64,000 bases of DNA from Megalopta genalis (lineage: Eukaryota > Arthropoda > Insecta > Hymenoptera > Halictidae), in the NCBI RefSeq assembly GCF_051020955.1, contig NC_135016.1:29173131-29237130 (forward strand), in the 5' to 3' direction. The notes beneath the pieces were generated by a model. That model was not told the DNA's origin. It saw only the letters and a list, made by a program, of their open reading frames with translations, and made no database searches. Position numbers and translations under genes: made by a program. Shown here in pieces: positions 22,078 to 34,055 of the stretch (its first letter is position 1; the number at the start of each line of letters is the position of its first letter).

Positions 22078-24419
22078 TGATCGTTCAGTTCGTATGAACA
22101 CTTTATTATAAGGAATAATCTGCAACAATAATTAATACTATATTTGTCGTACAAGATATAACAAACTTCTTCATTTACATTCGACCAAATATTTACTCGT
22201 TAAAATGCAACATGTAAAATACGGAAGTCCTTAAAATACCAGAAAAAATGATTCCAACGTTTTGATACCGAATTCGCGAAATTTTCTGTCTGTAAGCTTA
22301 AGAAAAGAATACTAAACGAATAAATATCGATATTCGGTAAATTAAATCGCTGTTACTAGAAAGTATAACGAAGGGTTAAATAACGCAATATCGCAAGACA
22401 CCGCAAGCAGTAAAATATTTTCTTGCAACCAAATATACGATAAACGAACAATCAAGCTTCACCGATCGGACTATTCCACGTAAATTCCAATGTAGAGGAT
22501 CGTCTCGATGCAAACGCGTTTAAATAGCTGCAAAACAATGGGAAACAATTTCAGAGGATTTTTCTTCGGCAATCTCGAACAAAGAAAAATCTTGCGACCG
22601 TCGATATGCGTTTGAATCGCTCGGCTCCCTTTTCGAACTGGCAGACGGAAATCGCGCCATTATTTCGCCGTTTCGCTTCGTCAGCGTTCAATACGACGCC
22701 CTGACGCATGAAAAATAATGTTCGCGGGCCAGCTTGCTAGAATCCGAGACAAAGGATTCGAAGCGACGCGTGGGAGCGGGCACCGGTTCCGCGGCGCTGC
22801 CGATCGCCGCTGCGGAAATTAACGGAGCAGCTCGGCACGGCGTGTAATTAAAAGATTAAGGGGATAAGTGGTTTCGCATGGTGCCGCTCGGACCCCGTCG
22901 GACCGGCCCCGAGGTTGCGATTATGAACGGCGCAGGGCTGACCCTCTTCGCGGCACTCGAGATTCGAGATTCCCGAGATTATCGATCATCCGGAAAAGTT
23001 TTCGCGGCAGCTTCTTTTGTCGACGGAATAATTAACCGCGCGGTGTATTAGGCCGGAGAGCTCGAACGGGATTGATGCGTTGAAAGGCTTCGCCCGGCAA
23101 TCGTTTCCATGGGAATAATTGAGGGCTCGAGGGAGAGGGCTGGTCGGGCCGGTCGGGCCGACGCTCCGCCATGCCGGAGAGATTTAAAACACTTTCTTAG
23201 GGCAAGAGAGAAGAGAGCCGAGAGGTGGGTCCTGTCGTGTACCACCACCGCCGGCCCGATTCCCAAAAGGCTTTGCGAGATTGGATCACGTCGGTGTCAC
23301 ATATTCAACCAACGATATCGGCAATCTATCGATCTTTTATCAGCGGGGGAGCCGCGCGCGTTACCCGACGACGGCTTACAAAACGGGACGGTTCTACTTA
23401 CGACCATGTAACTGACGACGCACGGCTTGCTAGCCTCGCTTACCTGCAACAGAAAAATACGTGTTCGTTAGTCTTTTTGGTCTGGATAGGGTTACAAACA
23501 TTCATCGATTTTGTAATTTAATTCTTCTTAGCGTTTCGCAGTTTTTACTGTCATTATTCGAGACACAACGGATTGCGGTAGATGAACTCGTACATTTTAT
23601 TAGATGGTTCGTGTACAATGTTTGTTTGCTTCTATTTGTGTGCTACGTGAACTTCTACAAGATTATATCAGTAACGCGTGTAAGCGTGCGATACAAATGA
23701 TAAGATAAGAATTGTCTACTGTGATAATATTCAGTAGACAATTCTTTACACTGTGGGAGGTCATGGTTGCTATAGTAAATGTTAGATATTTTTGTGTCAT
23801 TCTCTCATTATTTTAATTTACCGGAAAATTGAATAGTGTCAAATTATATAGCGGAAAATTAAATAGCGGACGACGGAAAACAGGAATTGCATCGTCGAGC
23901 ATGCATTTTAACCGACGATTTTAGCAATGTCCATGAGAATTTTACTCTGACCCAATTTCCGCACATAAATTCATCGCAGCCATGACAAAGATTATGCGAG
24001 GTATTAGCTGTATAAATGTAACAGCCTTTCCGCGACAGTGAATTACACAAGAAAATGGAAAATAATAAGGGAGGCTATTTATTCCGGAATGAAATTGAAA
24101 TTCTTCGGTGCTTGTAAACGATGTAAAAGCTTGCGCGAGATATTCCAGATAAGAAGGAAATGAGAAAATGTAGTAACGTAGTGCATTGAGCATAAGTAAT
24201 TAATATGAAAGTGTTTCAAGGAGAGAAGAATTCCAATTATCTAGGTCCAGTGGAACCTCGATTATCCGGTCCTGCAATATCGAAATCATCTGTTATTTAA
24301 AAATACCTTTTACCCGTGATCAACTCAGCCAAAGTCGAATCGTATTCATTCATTCGTATACACTTCTCCCGCTTCAACTAAGCAATTGTTCTCTTATTTA
24401 AACATTTACGTCTCTTCGA
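22078..24419. other. No recognisable gene; GC-rich 22500-23430
   Basis: AT-rich to about 22490, then a CpG-replete block with overlapping open frames (23048-23266 minus, 23109-23411 and 23225-23521 plus) that match nothing known, then AT-rich. Homeodomain-like TAATTA words occur at 22847-22860 and 23028-23036. Confidence 0.4.
23707..23746. other. Perfect 15-bp inverted repeat with 10-nt loop
   Basis: AAGAATTGTCTACTG, loop TGATAATATT, CAGTAGACAATTCTT. Too short for a typical pre-miRNA and with no element termini around it. It could be a small foldback remnant or a cruciform-prone site. Confidence 0.7.
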
Positions 24420-25034
24420 TTAACACTAGAACTATGAAACCAGTCAAAATGACTGGTTCCTGATGTTTTTCTTTCAGAGTTCCCGATATTATAAAAATAT
24501 TTATGGAAGAAATTTTTGGTACACTTCTTTATCGAATAAAACAATATACAGGGTGTCCCAGATTTTAATGTTCAAACTTTGTCAGTATATTCTATGGCAC
24601 AAAGTAAGAAAAAAATGTTATGTAAACATAGGTCATATAGAGCTTTATTAAGAAGTTATAACAAACATTCAGAATAGGAATAGTAATCAACTAAAAAAAA
24701 AAAAATAAAAAATAAGAAAGAATCTTCGATCGATGTCAATCATGTATTGTCAACAACGGTTATTAATACATTTCGAAATGTATTAATAAACACAGCTTAC
24801 ATAAATACACGGCATGTGCTGATCTATTCAAGCCAATGCTTCACTATTCTAATGTAATTACTATTCCTATTCTGAATTTTTTTATAACTTCTTAATAAAG
24901 CTCTATATGACCTATGTTTACATAACATCTTTTTCTTACTTTGTGCCATAGAATACGCTAACAAAGTTCGAACATTAAAACCTGGGACACCCTGTATATT
25001 AGTTGCGTTTCGGGCTCGATAGTTCTAATGCTAA
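24420..25034. mobile_element. TTAA-type element, family G, carrying a nested element
   Basis: Left TTAA 24420-24423, right CTAA 25031-25034 (one change). Inverted ends CACTAGAACTAT and, from the right, GCATTAGAACTAT. The palindrome AACCAGTCA-aaa-TGACTGGTT (24438-24458) is 14 bp inside the left TTAA. Element T copy 2 is inserted inside. Interior motifs (AGTCAAAATGACTG followed by a CTGATGTTTTTCTTTC-like stretch) recur in diverged form at about 32590 and 33163. Confidence 0.75.
24549..24994. mobile_element. CAGGGTGTCCCA-ended element T, copy 2
   Basis: Starts CAGGGTGTCCCAGATTTTAA and ends CCTGGGACACCCTG, TATA at both borders. Its interior runs in the opposite direction to that of copy 1, while the near-identical arms make the ends look alike. 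Confidence 0.88.
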
Positions 25035-25583
25035 ACCAGACAATCGAGATTCTACTGTATATAAGGATTAAATAGCCAGAATTTCTTGTAAGAATTTCGC
25101 AGAGTATAAATGCGTGACGATAAATTGATCCAGAAGATTCCGAGTATTTCGCGGAGCAGCACATTTCGCGTACGAAGCCGGAATGTATCGTACTATAATA
25201 CATTCGGTCACGTACGTTGTAAACGCGGTAAGATGTCGGTCCGGCATAAAAATTTTACGACGCCAGGAATCGATGGGCCAATGGAAAGGAAGCGGAAGGG
25301 AATATCGAAGCGGAAACACCGCGGCGAAACTAGGCAGTCCGAAACCCTTTAGTGCCCCCTTGTAATAATAGATACATGCAGTCTACTTCATGGGCGGAAT
25401 GTCGAGAACAGCTTGAGGAATAAATCGACCCCTGCGGACTCACTTGTTTAGAACCCCTTTAGTATTCGACACGGGCGCCCCTTTGTTCGGAGATACGTGA
25501 AATTTGTCAGCGACTCTGTCGCCGAAGTTAGCGACCGACGCTGACCAGCCGCGAGATTCGAGCAAGCCGGTTTCTCATTTTAC
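25035..25583. other. No recognisable gene
   Basis: Mixed composition. Two plus-strand open frames (25110-25352, 25183-25365) overlap and match nothing known. Confidence 0.4.
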
Positions 25584-25726
25584 AATTGAGCCGTTTATTT
25601 TGAAAGTGGCATAAGTCACTTTTTTTTTTTAATGAAAAGATACCGTTCAATTGTAATTAGTGTTACCATTAACTCGATTTTTTTGGAAAAGTGACTTATG
25701 CCACTTTCAAAATAAACGACTCAATT
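25584..25726. mobile_element. Foldback element I, short copy
   Basis: Arms GAGCCGTTTATTTTGAAAGT...GGCATAAGTCAC and its complement, around a 60-bp centre. The termini match those of the 739-bp element at 41502-42240, so this looks like its short deletion derivative. Confidence 0.8.
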
Positions 25727-25749
25727 ATCAAAATAAATAAGACAGAATG

Positions 25750-26226
25750 GAATGAAGTTCGATCATTTCCCTTTAATTTGAAAAAGAAGAAATTCGACTG
25801 CGACTTTGTCTCGCGAAGTTACATCGCTTTAAAGTAACCCTTGTATTTTCATCATGCACCACCGACATTCGCGTTATCGGATGCGCAAAGGTTACTTTAA
25901 AGTGCTGTAACATTGCGAAAGAAAATCGCAGTCGAGTTTCTCTTTTCTTTCAAATTAAAGGGGAAGAATCGAACTTCATTCGACTGTGAACGGCATCTCC
26001 AAAAAGAATTCTACAGAGTCCGCGTATTTCGTCGAACTTGGCAATTTTCAATGTGACAAACACGGTCTCGCATTTATAGGGTTAGGCTGGTAAGAGTGCA
26101 TCAAACCTAACATCCAGAAACAGTGTCTTAAAGTAGAGGTTTCAAGCTTTAATTTAAAAGAAGAACCATCATCGTGTAATAATTTTTCGCGGAGTTATCG
26201 TCGGTCAAAGTTGGCCCATTTTTATC
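25750..26226. mobile_element. Foldback element J, half copy
   Basis: Matches the right half and part of the left arm of the 700-bp foldback at 39131-39830 (shared words: GAATGAAGTTCGATC, CGCGAAGTTACATC, TTTAAAGTGCTGTAAC, GACAATTTTCAATATGACAA-like). About 80% similar by eye. The outer left arm is missing. Confidence 0.75.
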
Positions 26227-26954
26227 CAAAGTTTTTCTTTGCTATAACTCGTTTTAGCAGTGTATATCATTAGCTGTTTCAACGAATGGTTGACGAAACT
26301 GGAGTTTGAACGAGGGGAGGGTGAAATGAAAGAGTCAACTGTAGGATTTCGAAGACTTGGCAGTTGATCTCGCGGAGAACACAGAGAATAGAAGAGAAGA
26401 CGAAGAGCCGGCGTCGGACTGTCAGTCAGGGTCGCCCTCCGAAATCCCACACACGATTTTGTTTGTTCTCACGAGGGAATCGAGTCCTCGCTCGTGGATG
26501 ACTCATGCTCTTCCTGTCTGTTTTTAACCCGCCGCGGCGTCGGAGGCATCCGGGGCGTCGCGAGGGGCTGGAGTTTAATCTAACAACCCCTGGTTCACTT
26601 TGCATGGCCAGGGCCGGGCCGGGCCGGGCCGGGCCGAGCCGGGTCTCCCGTAGCGAGCTGCCCGCAAGGGCTGCGTAACCCCCGACTGCCACCCAAGAGT
26701 CGAAGCGATAACCTCGGACGAACTTCTGGTATGAATAACGTTTGTCATGAATTATCATTACACGGCACGAGTCGGCCGCTCTGGCTCGTCCGCCGCCCCT
26801 GTTCGACGGGGATGAACATCCAGGAGATTGCGAGTCCGCGACAACGAACTGGCTAGACCGGAAGACGAAACGGGGGCGATGATTGCTCACCGTATTAAAC
26901 GCACAGATTATTGAAACGCGTTAACATGATCTTAGATCTGCAGGGTTGCTATAC
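26227..26954. other. GC-rich block with a GGGCC array; no recognisable gene
   Basis: A 154-codon minus-strand frame (26426-26890) crosses the GGGCC array at 26611-26643 (six units, one variant) and matches nothing known. No other feature seen. Confidence 0.4.
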
Positions 26955-27300
26955 TGCCGTCCTTAGTTAAAATGTCTGATCTACTAATTTGCAACTTTGC
27001 AGGATATTTTATTTATTTATCTATTTTATGTACGGATAAAAACCTATTTTTACAGTAAAGAACAAAGACTGATATTAACTAATTATATTTTGATAATATT
27101 TTAGTAGTATTTTAGTAATACTAATAATATTTAAAAATATTTGGAACATGGTGTGCCTTTTAGCTTTTCAGCAAGACTAGAATATTTATACAATTCTAAA
27201 TGTAATTCCATTTATTTGTTTCCACTTGTTTAAAAATAATTTTATTAACTTAAAGCTTCGGTGTTTGGGTGATCAGAAATGTTAGTTAGGACAATTTATA
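26955..27300 (+). repeat. Dispersed repeat K, copy 1
   Basis: Shares CTGCCGTCCTTAGTTA, TTTGCAGGATATTTT and GATCAGAAATGTTAGTTAGG-like blocks, in the same order, with the complement of 40190-40370; the spacing differs. Function and class unknown. Confidence 0.55.
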
Positions 27301-28345
27301 TATAATATGATACGTAAAAGTACCTATTATGAAACACCACCTCAATTGTCACCCTTTCTTGAAACAGCGACACGAGCGATTCAATAAAAAATGGTAGTGA
27401 GATCGGTAGTTCGTTGTTCTAGTTTATATTGTGCAATAGGGCACCCCGTACCCCGTCCAATAAATAAATAAATAAATAAATAAATATAGCTCAGTCTCGG
27501 AGGAGACCATTAATAAGCATCCGGCAACGATGATCCGGTCTCCATTGATTATTTGGACCTCAGGTTCCCTTAAGATCGTCTAATGTATTATCTTAGAGAT
27601 GAATCGGTGTCTGTTGAATTCGAATTGGCTCTTATTCGCGGGACTTGATCCGATTCCACGTCCACAATGACAATCGTCGAAACAAGATTACGCGTTTCTG
27701 CGATTCGAAAGGGGTGAAAATTAAGAAGCCGGCTCGCGGTAATGAAAGAAACAAAGGGGGCGAGGGGAAGACGAGCGGGAGGGTTGATTTAATTTTTAGC
27801 GATTCGTTTGGAGGGGTAAACAACCGGGGTAAAGTACAGTTTAGCGTTGATTGTGTACAGTTGCGTCGGTTCGTTTGGAATTCTACCGTCGGTTTTGACG
27901 TGCTGATTAATTCCAAGGAATTATAGAATCGTATATTGATGCTTCTAATTCGGAGGGTGCCGTGCAATCGGATTGGGGGGCGTCGGCACTCCTGTCACGT
28001 AAACATTTGAATTTTGATTGGTAGTGTGTAACACCTACCGAATCTCGTATTACGCCTAATTCGATCCTGTAGCATGGACTCGAGTTAAACATTATGTTCA
28101 TGCAAACCGGTGTCAAATTAATGCGTAAACGTCCTGCGTAATTATCGAATTACTGGGAAATAGTACTTGAAGCGGCGGAGTAAGTCATGTAGACATACTT
28201 TTTGTGTTTTGTTTTGTTTGTCGTGTTGTGCGTTGCTCTTGCTCTTTTTTGTTGTTATTAATCGTATATTTAACATTATTGATATTATATGTCATATTAA
28301 CATTGAGTTGGCCAATAAATTATTGCATTTATATTATATTAATTA
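27301..28345. other. No recognisable gene; (AATA)n at 27459-27485
   Basis: The AATA run after a CCCCGTCCAATAAATAA context could be the tail of a non-LTR retroposon, but no upstream coding is visible. Opposed open frames at 27632-27967 (-) and 27645-27926 (+) cancel as evidence. Confidence 0.35.
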
Positions 28346-28500
28346 TGTTATATTAATAAATATATATTATATTATATTATATTAAGAAATATATATTATA
28401 TTATATTATATTAATAAATATATATTATATTATATTATATTAATAAATATATATTATGTTATATTAATATAGAAATATATATTATATTATATTAATAAAT
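28346..28500. repeat. AT tandem repeat, about 37-bp unit, 4 copies
   Basis: Units of AATAAATATATATTATATTA followed by TATTATATTATATT, with one shortened, ATATAG-containing unit near 28460. Confidence 0.8.
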
Positions 28501-30683
28501 GACAATACAGCTATTGCAGTGTAATCTAATTAACAACTAGCAACTTAGCAACTAATCTACTTTCGAACCGCAAATTCGTCGTATATCCTGATAGGTCACG
28601 GTTTAAGCTTGTTTTCAAAAAAAAAGTCTTCCGTAATTTTATTTAAAATTTTATTAAAAAACGATTGTGTTGTGTTAACGCGTTGTTGTGTGAACGCGGT
28701 ATCACGAAGTTGCCTGAAAGATGGCAAATTGTAATCGAACAAAATGGAAAATATATTACGAAGACAAAAAACGCAATGACTTATCGGTATTGTTTCTGCG
28801 CACAGCCAATGCGCGTAAACCTAATAATCCTGTAAGGAGTTCCTAGCTCGAATGAAAAAAAAAGAAAGAAACAGTACACCGAGTGATATCGGAACATGGC
28901 GGCCTTTTAACGCGTCGAGAGAGAGCACTTTCGCCGTCAGCGCCGACGCGACGCCCGAAAACCATGAAATCGTATCACCGGTATTTGTCGCGGCAGATAT
29001 TCCTTGTCGCCGTCCGATCTGATTCCGATTTCAGTCACGCGGCCACCAAGATTCGAGCCACGGCTCGCCGTGACGTCGTATCCTCTGTTTGCGTGTGTTC
29101 TCACGTGCACGCCACCGGCTACGAAGGTTAGAGACTCCGGCCGGGAAGGCATTCGACAGGCCGCGCATTGATTTCGTATCGCGTTCAACTGCGGAATTTT
29201 AAAACTTGAAGGGCCTCCGGCGAACGTATGCACGCGCACCGCCGTCGCCGCCGAAGAATCGAAGGTATCGCGTGTCAGGGGAACAGGAGATCGGCGGAAC
29301 GAGCTTCTCTCGAACGTCTCACTCCGAAAACCACCCTTCGTATCGTATGTCGGCTCGGCAGACCTCCGCGTGCTTCCGCGAAAGAAAAATAACGCGGCCG
29401 CAGAATAAACTGCTGTTCCAACGACGGCGTCGTCGATTAATTTCCTCGATATATTTTGTTGCCGTGTTCTGATCCGACCAAATGGATTACGCTTTTTTGT
29501 TTTTTTGGAGCTTGCGTTACTCTTTCGGAGCTTGCGTTACCCGTTTAACCCCTTGCTACGCGATTGTTTTCATCGCCTCGCTGACACAGGGCTCGCTCTC
29601 TCCGTGTTCGCCCTTCCGCGAATATTTATTTCCGCGAATCAAATCGCATTTGCTGCTTCGCGAAATTTCTGGCAACGCAACGGTGACCCGAAACGCGATT
29701 CTTGCCGAGCGAAATCATTTCTGTCGTTATATTTCTCTGTACGGGAACATGTACATCGAGTCGTTCGGAAAGCTGTTTCGTTCTTTCGCGAGAACGCGAG
29801 AGACGCGATTTTTGTATAGCAAAGAAAAGAATGTTTGATGTAGAAATAGTCTTTTTCACGTTCGTTAACCTTTTGACTGCTACGCTAAACACTTCAAGCA
29901 TTTCACACAATTAAAGTAACGTATCGAATTCAGATTCAGATTGCAAAATTAAGTTATACGACGACAATTATTTTTGAAAAATTTAGAAATATAATAGATA
30001 ATATAGATAATATAGATTATGACAATAGATGTAATAGACATATCGTAAATATACGTCTACAGTCATACGGTAAGGAGCATAACTGAACCAACAATCGTGC
30101 AGCAAAAGTGCAGTTTTGCAAGCAAAAGGGTTGTGGACGACATATTAAAAATAAAGAATATGTTAAGTATTGTCAAGTATTGGACGTGGTGCAAAACCGA
30201 TTCAATTTATTGTTGTCATTCCTAAACAACAATACGTTAATTATTGCAAAAATTTCTTATGTTAGTCCTAATTGTGATGAAAATCACTATAATGTTTATT
30301 TTTCGTTATTCTTGTATATTCCTAGCAATAAATAATGATTTATACAAAACTTGTAGTTATTGGTTCGGTTATGTTCCTTCCTGTAAGTGTAGCGTATATT
30401 TTACTTACTTTAATTATTTAAGTTAGCGTCTTATAATTACACGAGTACACGTGAATTTTTATTTTTCGTGTATTTCCATTGGACGTGTAATTTTCTTTTG
30501 CATGTATACTTATTACATTTGTAATTCTATTACATGTGTATATTTGTTACATCTGTTATTTTGTTACATGCGCACACTTGTTACACGTGTGATTTTGTTA
30601 CACGTGTATACTGATACTAAAATACTCGTGTTTCAAGTCCACTTCTTAGGATTCTCAAGTTATTCGATCACACAATTTTCGAT
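28501..30683. other. No host gene; GC-rich 28870-29470; ACACGTGT-rich run 30450-30625
   Basis: Overlapping opposed open frames at 28883-29239, 29206-29472 and 29482-29910 carry no recognised domain. 30500-30610 is a loose tandem of TGTTACACGTGTGATTT-like words (roughly 18-37 bp). The rest is AT-rich. Confidence 0.4.
28695..28760 (+). pseudogene. mariner transposase C-terminal scrap
   Basis: A 22-codon stretch reads RGITKLPERWQIVIEQNGKY then IT, a clear match to the end of mellifera-type mariner transposases and to the tails at 3639 and 15925. The normal stop is missing (KT follows). No terminal repeats were found on either side, so this is an older, more eroded insertion. Confidence 0.75.
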
Positions 30684-31090
30684 TTAACCAGTTAGCTGTG
30701 ACGCCACCTTTTTAGAGCGCGCATCTACATGTGTCGCGAGAATCAAGCAAAGACGAGTATATTCGTCAAACACGGAGTAAGCGTCGCTGTTAAAATATTG
30801 GATCAAAAAGACGGTTTTATTTTATGAAATTAACAATTTTATTACTGACACTTACTCATTCTTATACTCATACATATACTCATATTTATAAAAGTTAAAA
30901 ATTCGAATTTCTGTTGTAGAGTGATATTCAGCAAAGCAAGGAACGATACATAATGGCACTTTGCAAGTCGAACACCAACATCACGATTCATTTCTAATCT
31001 TATTTTCATAACAATGTGAACACTTTCGTGTAGAATTGGCTTCAAAATATTCGAAACATCTTGAAATTTGAGAACATGTTTTTGTTTTCC

Positions 31091-31485
31091 TTAACCCTTT
31101 CGTTACGGGCGGATTTTCCGCCGCGGTACTTCTGCTGGACGGCGCGCTGCGACATCGCTGCACGCTACAAGACGCCGATCGTTGCGGGGGTACCGCAGCG
31201 GAGAACCCGCCCGTAGCAAAAGGGTTAATCCAAATAAAGTTGAACAAAATTGAAAAAAATAAGGCATATCTATTTATCCGTTGTTGAGAGAAAAATAAGG
31301 TGAATTAGCTTTCTGCAGTAAGCACTGACTTTATTCGCTACAAACGATCGAACTTATGGAGGGCCACTATAGTGGCCCTTAGTACCTCGATGGCATCTTA
31401 TGGAGGGCCACTATAGTGGCTCGTAGTACCTCGGTGGCATCTTATGGAGGGCCACTATAGTGGCTCGTAGTATCGAAAGGGTTAA
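31091..31485. mobile_element. TTAA-flanked element, family A copy 1, nested in family B
   Basis: TTAA at 31091-31094 and 31482-31485; ends CCCTTTCG/CGAAAGGG. The left end has a GGCGGA-ttt-TCCGCC palindrome (31108-31122). An internal TTAA-ended foldback (31091-31228, about 42-bp arms) shares the left end. The right end holds three CCACTATAGTGG palindromes at 31364, 31408 and 31452. In family B copy 2 the target reads ...TTTTCACTAAAATTACAATT, uninterrupted, which fixes both borders. Confidence 0.85.
31355..31475. repeat. 44-bp subterminal repeats with CCACTATAGTGG
   Basis: Three direct repeats (CTTATGGAGGGCCACTATAG and so on) with an exact 44-bp period. The last palindrome ends 18 bp before the TTAA. 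Layout identical to 38959-39058. Confidence 0.92.
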
Positions 31486-31609
31486 AATTACAATGTAAAT
31501 AGCCAATGGTCGCTACTTTTTACGCACGACGAGTATATACTCGTCATGACACAAAATACTGCCACTTCTCCGTGACGAGTATACTCGTCGAACACAGTTG
31601 ACTGGTTAA

Positions 31610-32099
31610 GATGTCTGCACAGTCTACCATGAATTGCCGAAAATTTGCTGGCCAAACAACGAGCAACGTATTTCCCCAATTTGCCGCAACTTGCACGCGC
31701 CATCGGGCACACGTTGCTCCTTAATTACGAGCCGACTAATTATTTGCGCCCCAGGAGCATTGAGAGGCCGGGAAGGATAGGAGGAAGGCCCGCGCGATTG
31801 CGATCGGCCGCGTGCGGCTCGGGATTCCTGGTGCACGCGTCGCGTCGACCGAGGCCGAGGGCCGAGCCGCACCGATCGCATAGGAATTTTCGCATCCGCG
31901 GCGAGCTAAGCAGCCGGCTGTTTCAATTACGAGCTAATTACCGCGTGCACGAGGCCGCGCACGCGCGTTCCACCGCAAACGCGGCACCATCTGCCGTGTC
32001 CCGGCTCGGCCTATTCCGATCGCCATTCCCGCCGATGCATCGTTAACGAGGACGTGCCATGTGGCGGTACACGTGTCCGCGTTTTCAGAAGATACGCGC
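31610..32099. other. GC-rich block without recognisable gene
   Basis: A 133-codon plus frame (31645-32046) and opposed minus frames show no known domain. Homeodomain-like words (ATTACGAGCTAATTA, 31926-31940) give it the look of regulatory DNA; this is inference only. Confidence 0.35.
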
Positions 32100-32648
32100 G
32101 GGAGTGGAGGAGCGAGCGACAGACGGCGCACAGTGGAGCGAACGCCGGATTCAGCCAGCCAGAATTATGATTCTCACTTATCGCGTCTGAAATTCGCTAA
32201 TTTATTTATAGTATTTTATCTTGTTCGTAGTATATTCCTGGGAAAAAATAGATACAAACAAATGAAACTTATTAACTCGGCGGGAGGCGCTGTATGGTTA
32301 AATTAGTCGCAGAAGTAACCAAGTAAATTCGAGAAGAAACAGAAATGGAATTACAGAAATGGAATAAAGATTTTAAGATGTATTTTAACCCGTTGCACTC
32401 GAAGCTGTTTTACTTGTAAATTTAAAATAATTTTTCTCGCTTATAGTTATTTTCATTGTACATGACAAAGTGAAAATAGAAAACGAAACTAAACGCAATG
32501 AAAATGTCTGCAAAACAAATTTATACTTTCAAGTACCTTTTTATTTTATTTTCTTCATTAAAATTTAAATTTTCATCAATTTTTTGTACAGTCAAGATGA
32601 CTGATTACTGATTTTTTCTTTCACAGTACCTGATATTGGAAAAATTCG
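32100..32648. repeat. 549-bp tandem duplication, unit 1
   Basis: GGAGCGAGCGACAGACGGCG... recurs 549 bp later with few changes. The unit includes a TTAA-type end (TTAACCCGTTGCACTCGAAG, 32395) and a family-G-like stretch (CAGTCAAGATGACTG, about 32591). Confidence 0.85.
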
Positions 32649-33209
32649 CGGGGGTGGAGAGCAAGCGACAGACGACGCACAGTGGAGCGTACGCCGGATT
32701 CAGCCAGCCAGAATTATGATTCTCACTTATCGCGTCTGAAATTCGCTAATTTATTTATAGTATTTTATCTTGTTCGTAGTATATTCTTGGGAAAAAATAG
32801 ATACAAACAAATGAATCTTATTAACTCGGCGGGAGGCGCTGTACGGTTAAATTAGTCGCAGAAGTAACCAAGTAAATTCGAGAAGACTGTTTGAGTTTCT
32901 GTTATGATATTTGAAAGAGACTTACAGAAATGGAATAAAGATTTTAAGACGTATTTGAACCCTTTGCACTCGAAGCTGTTTTACTTGTAAATTTAAAATA
33001 ATTTTTCTCAGTTATAGTTATTTCCATTGTACATGACAAAGTGAAAATAGAAAACGAAACTAAACGCAATGAAAATGTCTACAAAACAAATTTATACTTT
33101 CAAGAATTTTTTTATTTTATTTTCTTCACTAAAATTTAAACTTTCATCAATTTTTTTGTACAGTCAAGATGACTACTGATTTTTTTTTTAAAGTACCTGA
33201 TATTGGAAA
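32649..33209. repeat. 549-bp tandem duplication, unit 2
   Basis: Same order as unit 1, about 95% similar, with one local replacement near 32887-32925 (TGTTTGAGTTTCTGTTATGA). Its TTAA-type end has drifted to TTGAACCCTTTGCACTCG (32955). Confidence 0.85.
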
Positions 33210-33822
33210 AATGTTTCTATAGGAAATTTTCAAATAAACTTCTATGATCAAGAATATTTTATAACAAAAATATAACGACGTTTAAATAAGTTCAATGTTA
33301 TCATTGCTATGAGACAATTTACATCAATCGCGTTTAGTCGAGTTTAACAAAATCGACTTTTGGCCGGCTAAATCCAGCAAATAGCCCGCCATGCGGGCGG
33401 TTGGCTGCACCCTTTCAGCGGCACGTTGTCTCGAGGACGACTCTTGGTTATCGGGCACGCAGCGCGCCCGGCTGAAACCGTCTCGCGGCTCACGCTCCGA
33501 TAATTCGCACGCCGCGTTTGCGGCCAAGGCGGCTGGAAAATGAAATTCTCGCGAGTCGACCGACTGGCGGATCGCGCGGCTCGTGCGCCGCGCATCCTCC
33601 GCTAGGTTTAATTAGTCCGCATCCAAGAGGGGACCGAGACGTCGGGAACGACGCCGTAAAACGCGCTGAAAACTTCCTGCGGGCCACCGTGAGAGGCCGC
33701 CGAAGGGATGAAATTATTTTCGGACTCGTGAATGCCAAATGGATGATGATCCGAGGATGGGATCCCGGCGCCACTCGAATCACGTTCTCCCTGCGCACTT
33801 GTTTATACGGTCCTGGCTGCGT
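33210..33822. other. GC-rich block without recognisable gene
   Basis: Open frames at 33324-33595 and 33490-33798 (-) and 33518-33826 (+) overlap on both strands. None is recognisable. Confidence 0.4.
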
Positions 33823-33860
33823 TTAACCCTTTACGGACGTCCGGGGACACGTTTGTTGCG
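33823..33860. mobile_element. Probable single TTAA-type element end
   Basis: TTAACCCTTTACGGACGTCC followed by GGGGACACG has the form of a TTAA-element end with a short palindrome, CGGACGTCCG (33834-33843), only 7 bp in. No matching right end was found downstream, so the element is partial or the call is wrong. Confidence 0.4.
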
Positions 33861-34055
33861 ATCCCCACATTTTTTCACACAACTAGACTGCGAATTTGGT
33901 ATATTTATGGGAAAAATGAGTAGTATAAATGTCGAATTGTGAACTCATAAGTGAATAATAGTTTTTTTTTCATTTATGCTATTGAACCCCATACAGGGTT
34001 ATTGAAAGAAATAATATATTTTTATTTAATTTCTGTTTTTGGCAATTGTCAAACG

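Larger units (their letters stand above)
30684..31609. mobile_element. TTAA-flanked element, family B copy 1, with a nested TTAA element
   Basis: TTAA at 30684-30687 and 31606-31609; inverted ends CCAGTTAGCTGTG and, from the right, CCAGTCAACTGTG. Palindromes of the GACGAGTATACTCGTC type: 31574-31589 (16 bp from the right TTAA), 31528-31545 (expanded by TA) and 30752-30767 (64 bp from the left TTAA, one mismatch). The inverted copy 49228-50101 has the same two-plus-one layout. A separate element, 31091-31485, is nested in it; copy 2 shows the uninterrupted site. Confidence 0.9.

Noticed and set aside
27300..27485. Non-LTR retroposon 3' end with AATA tail
   Set aside because: Only the microsatellite-like tail is visible; no reverse transcriptase or endonuclease sequence upstream and no target duplication found.
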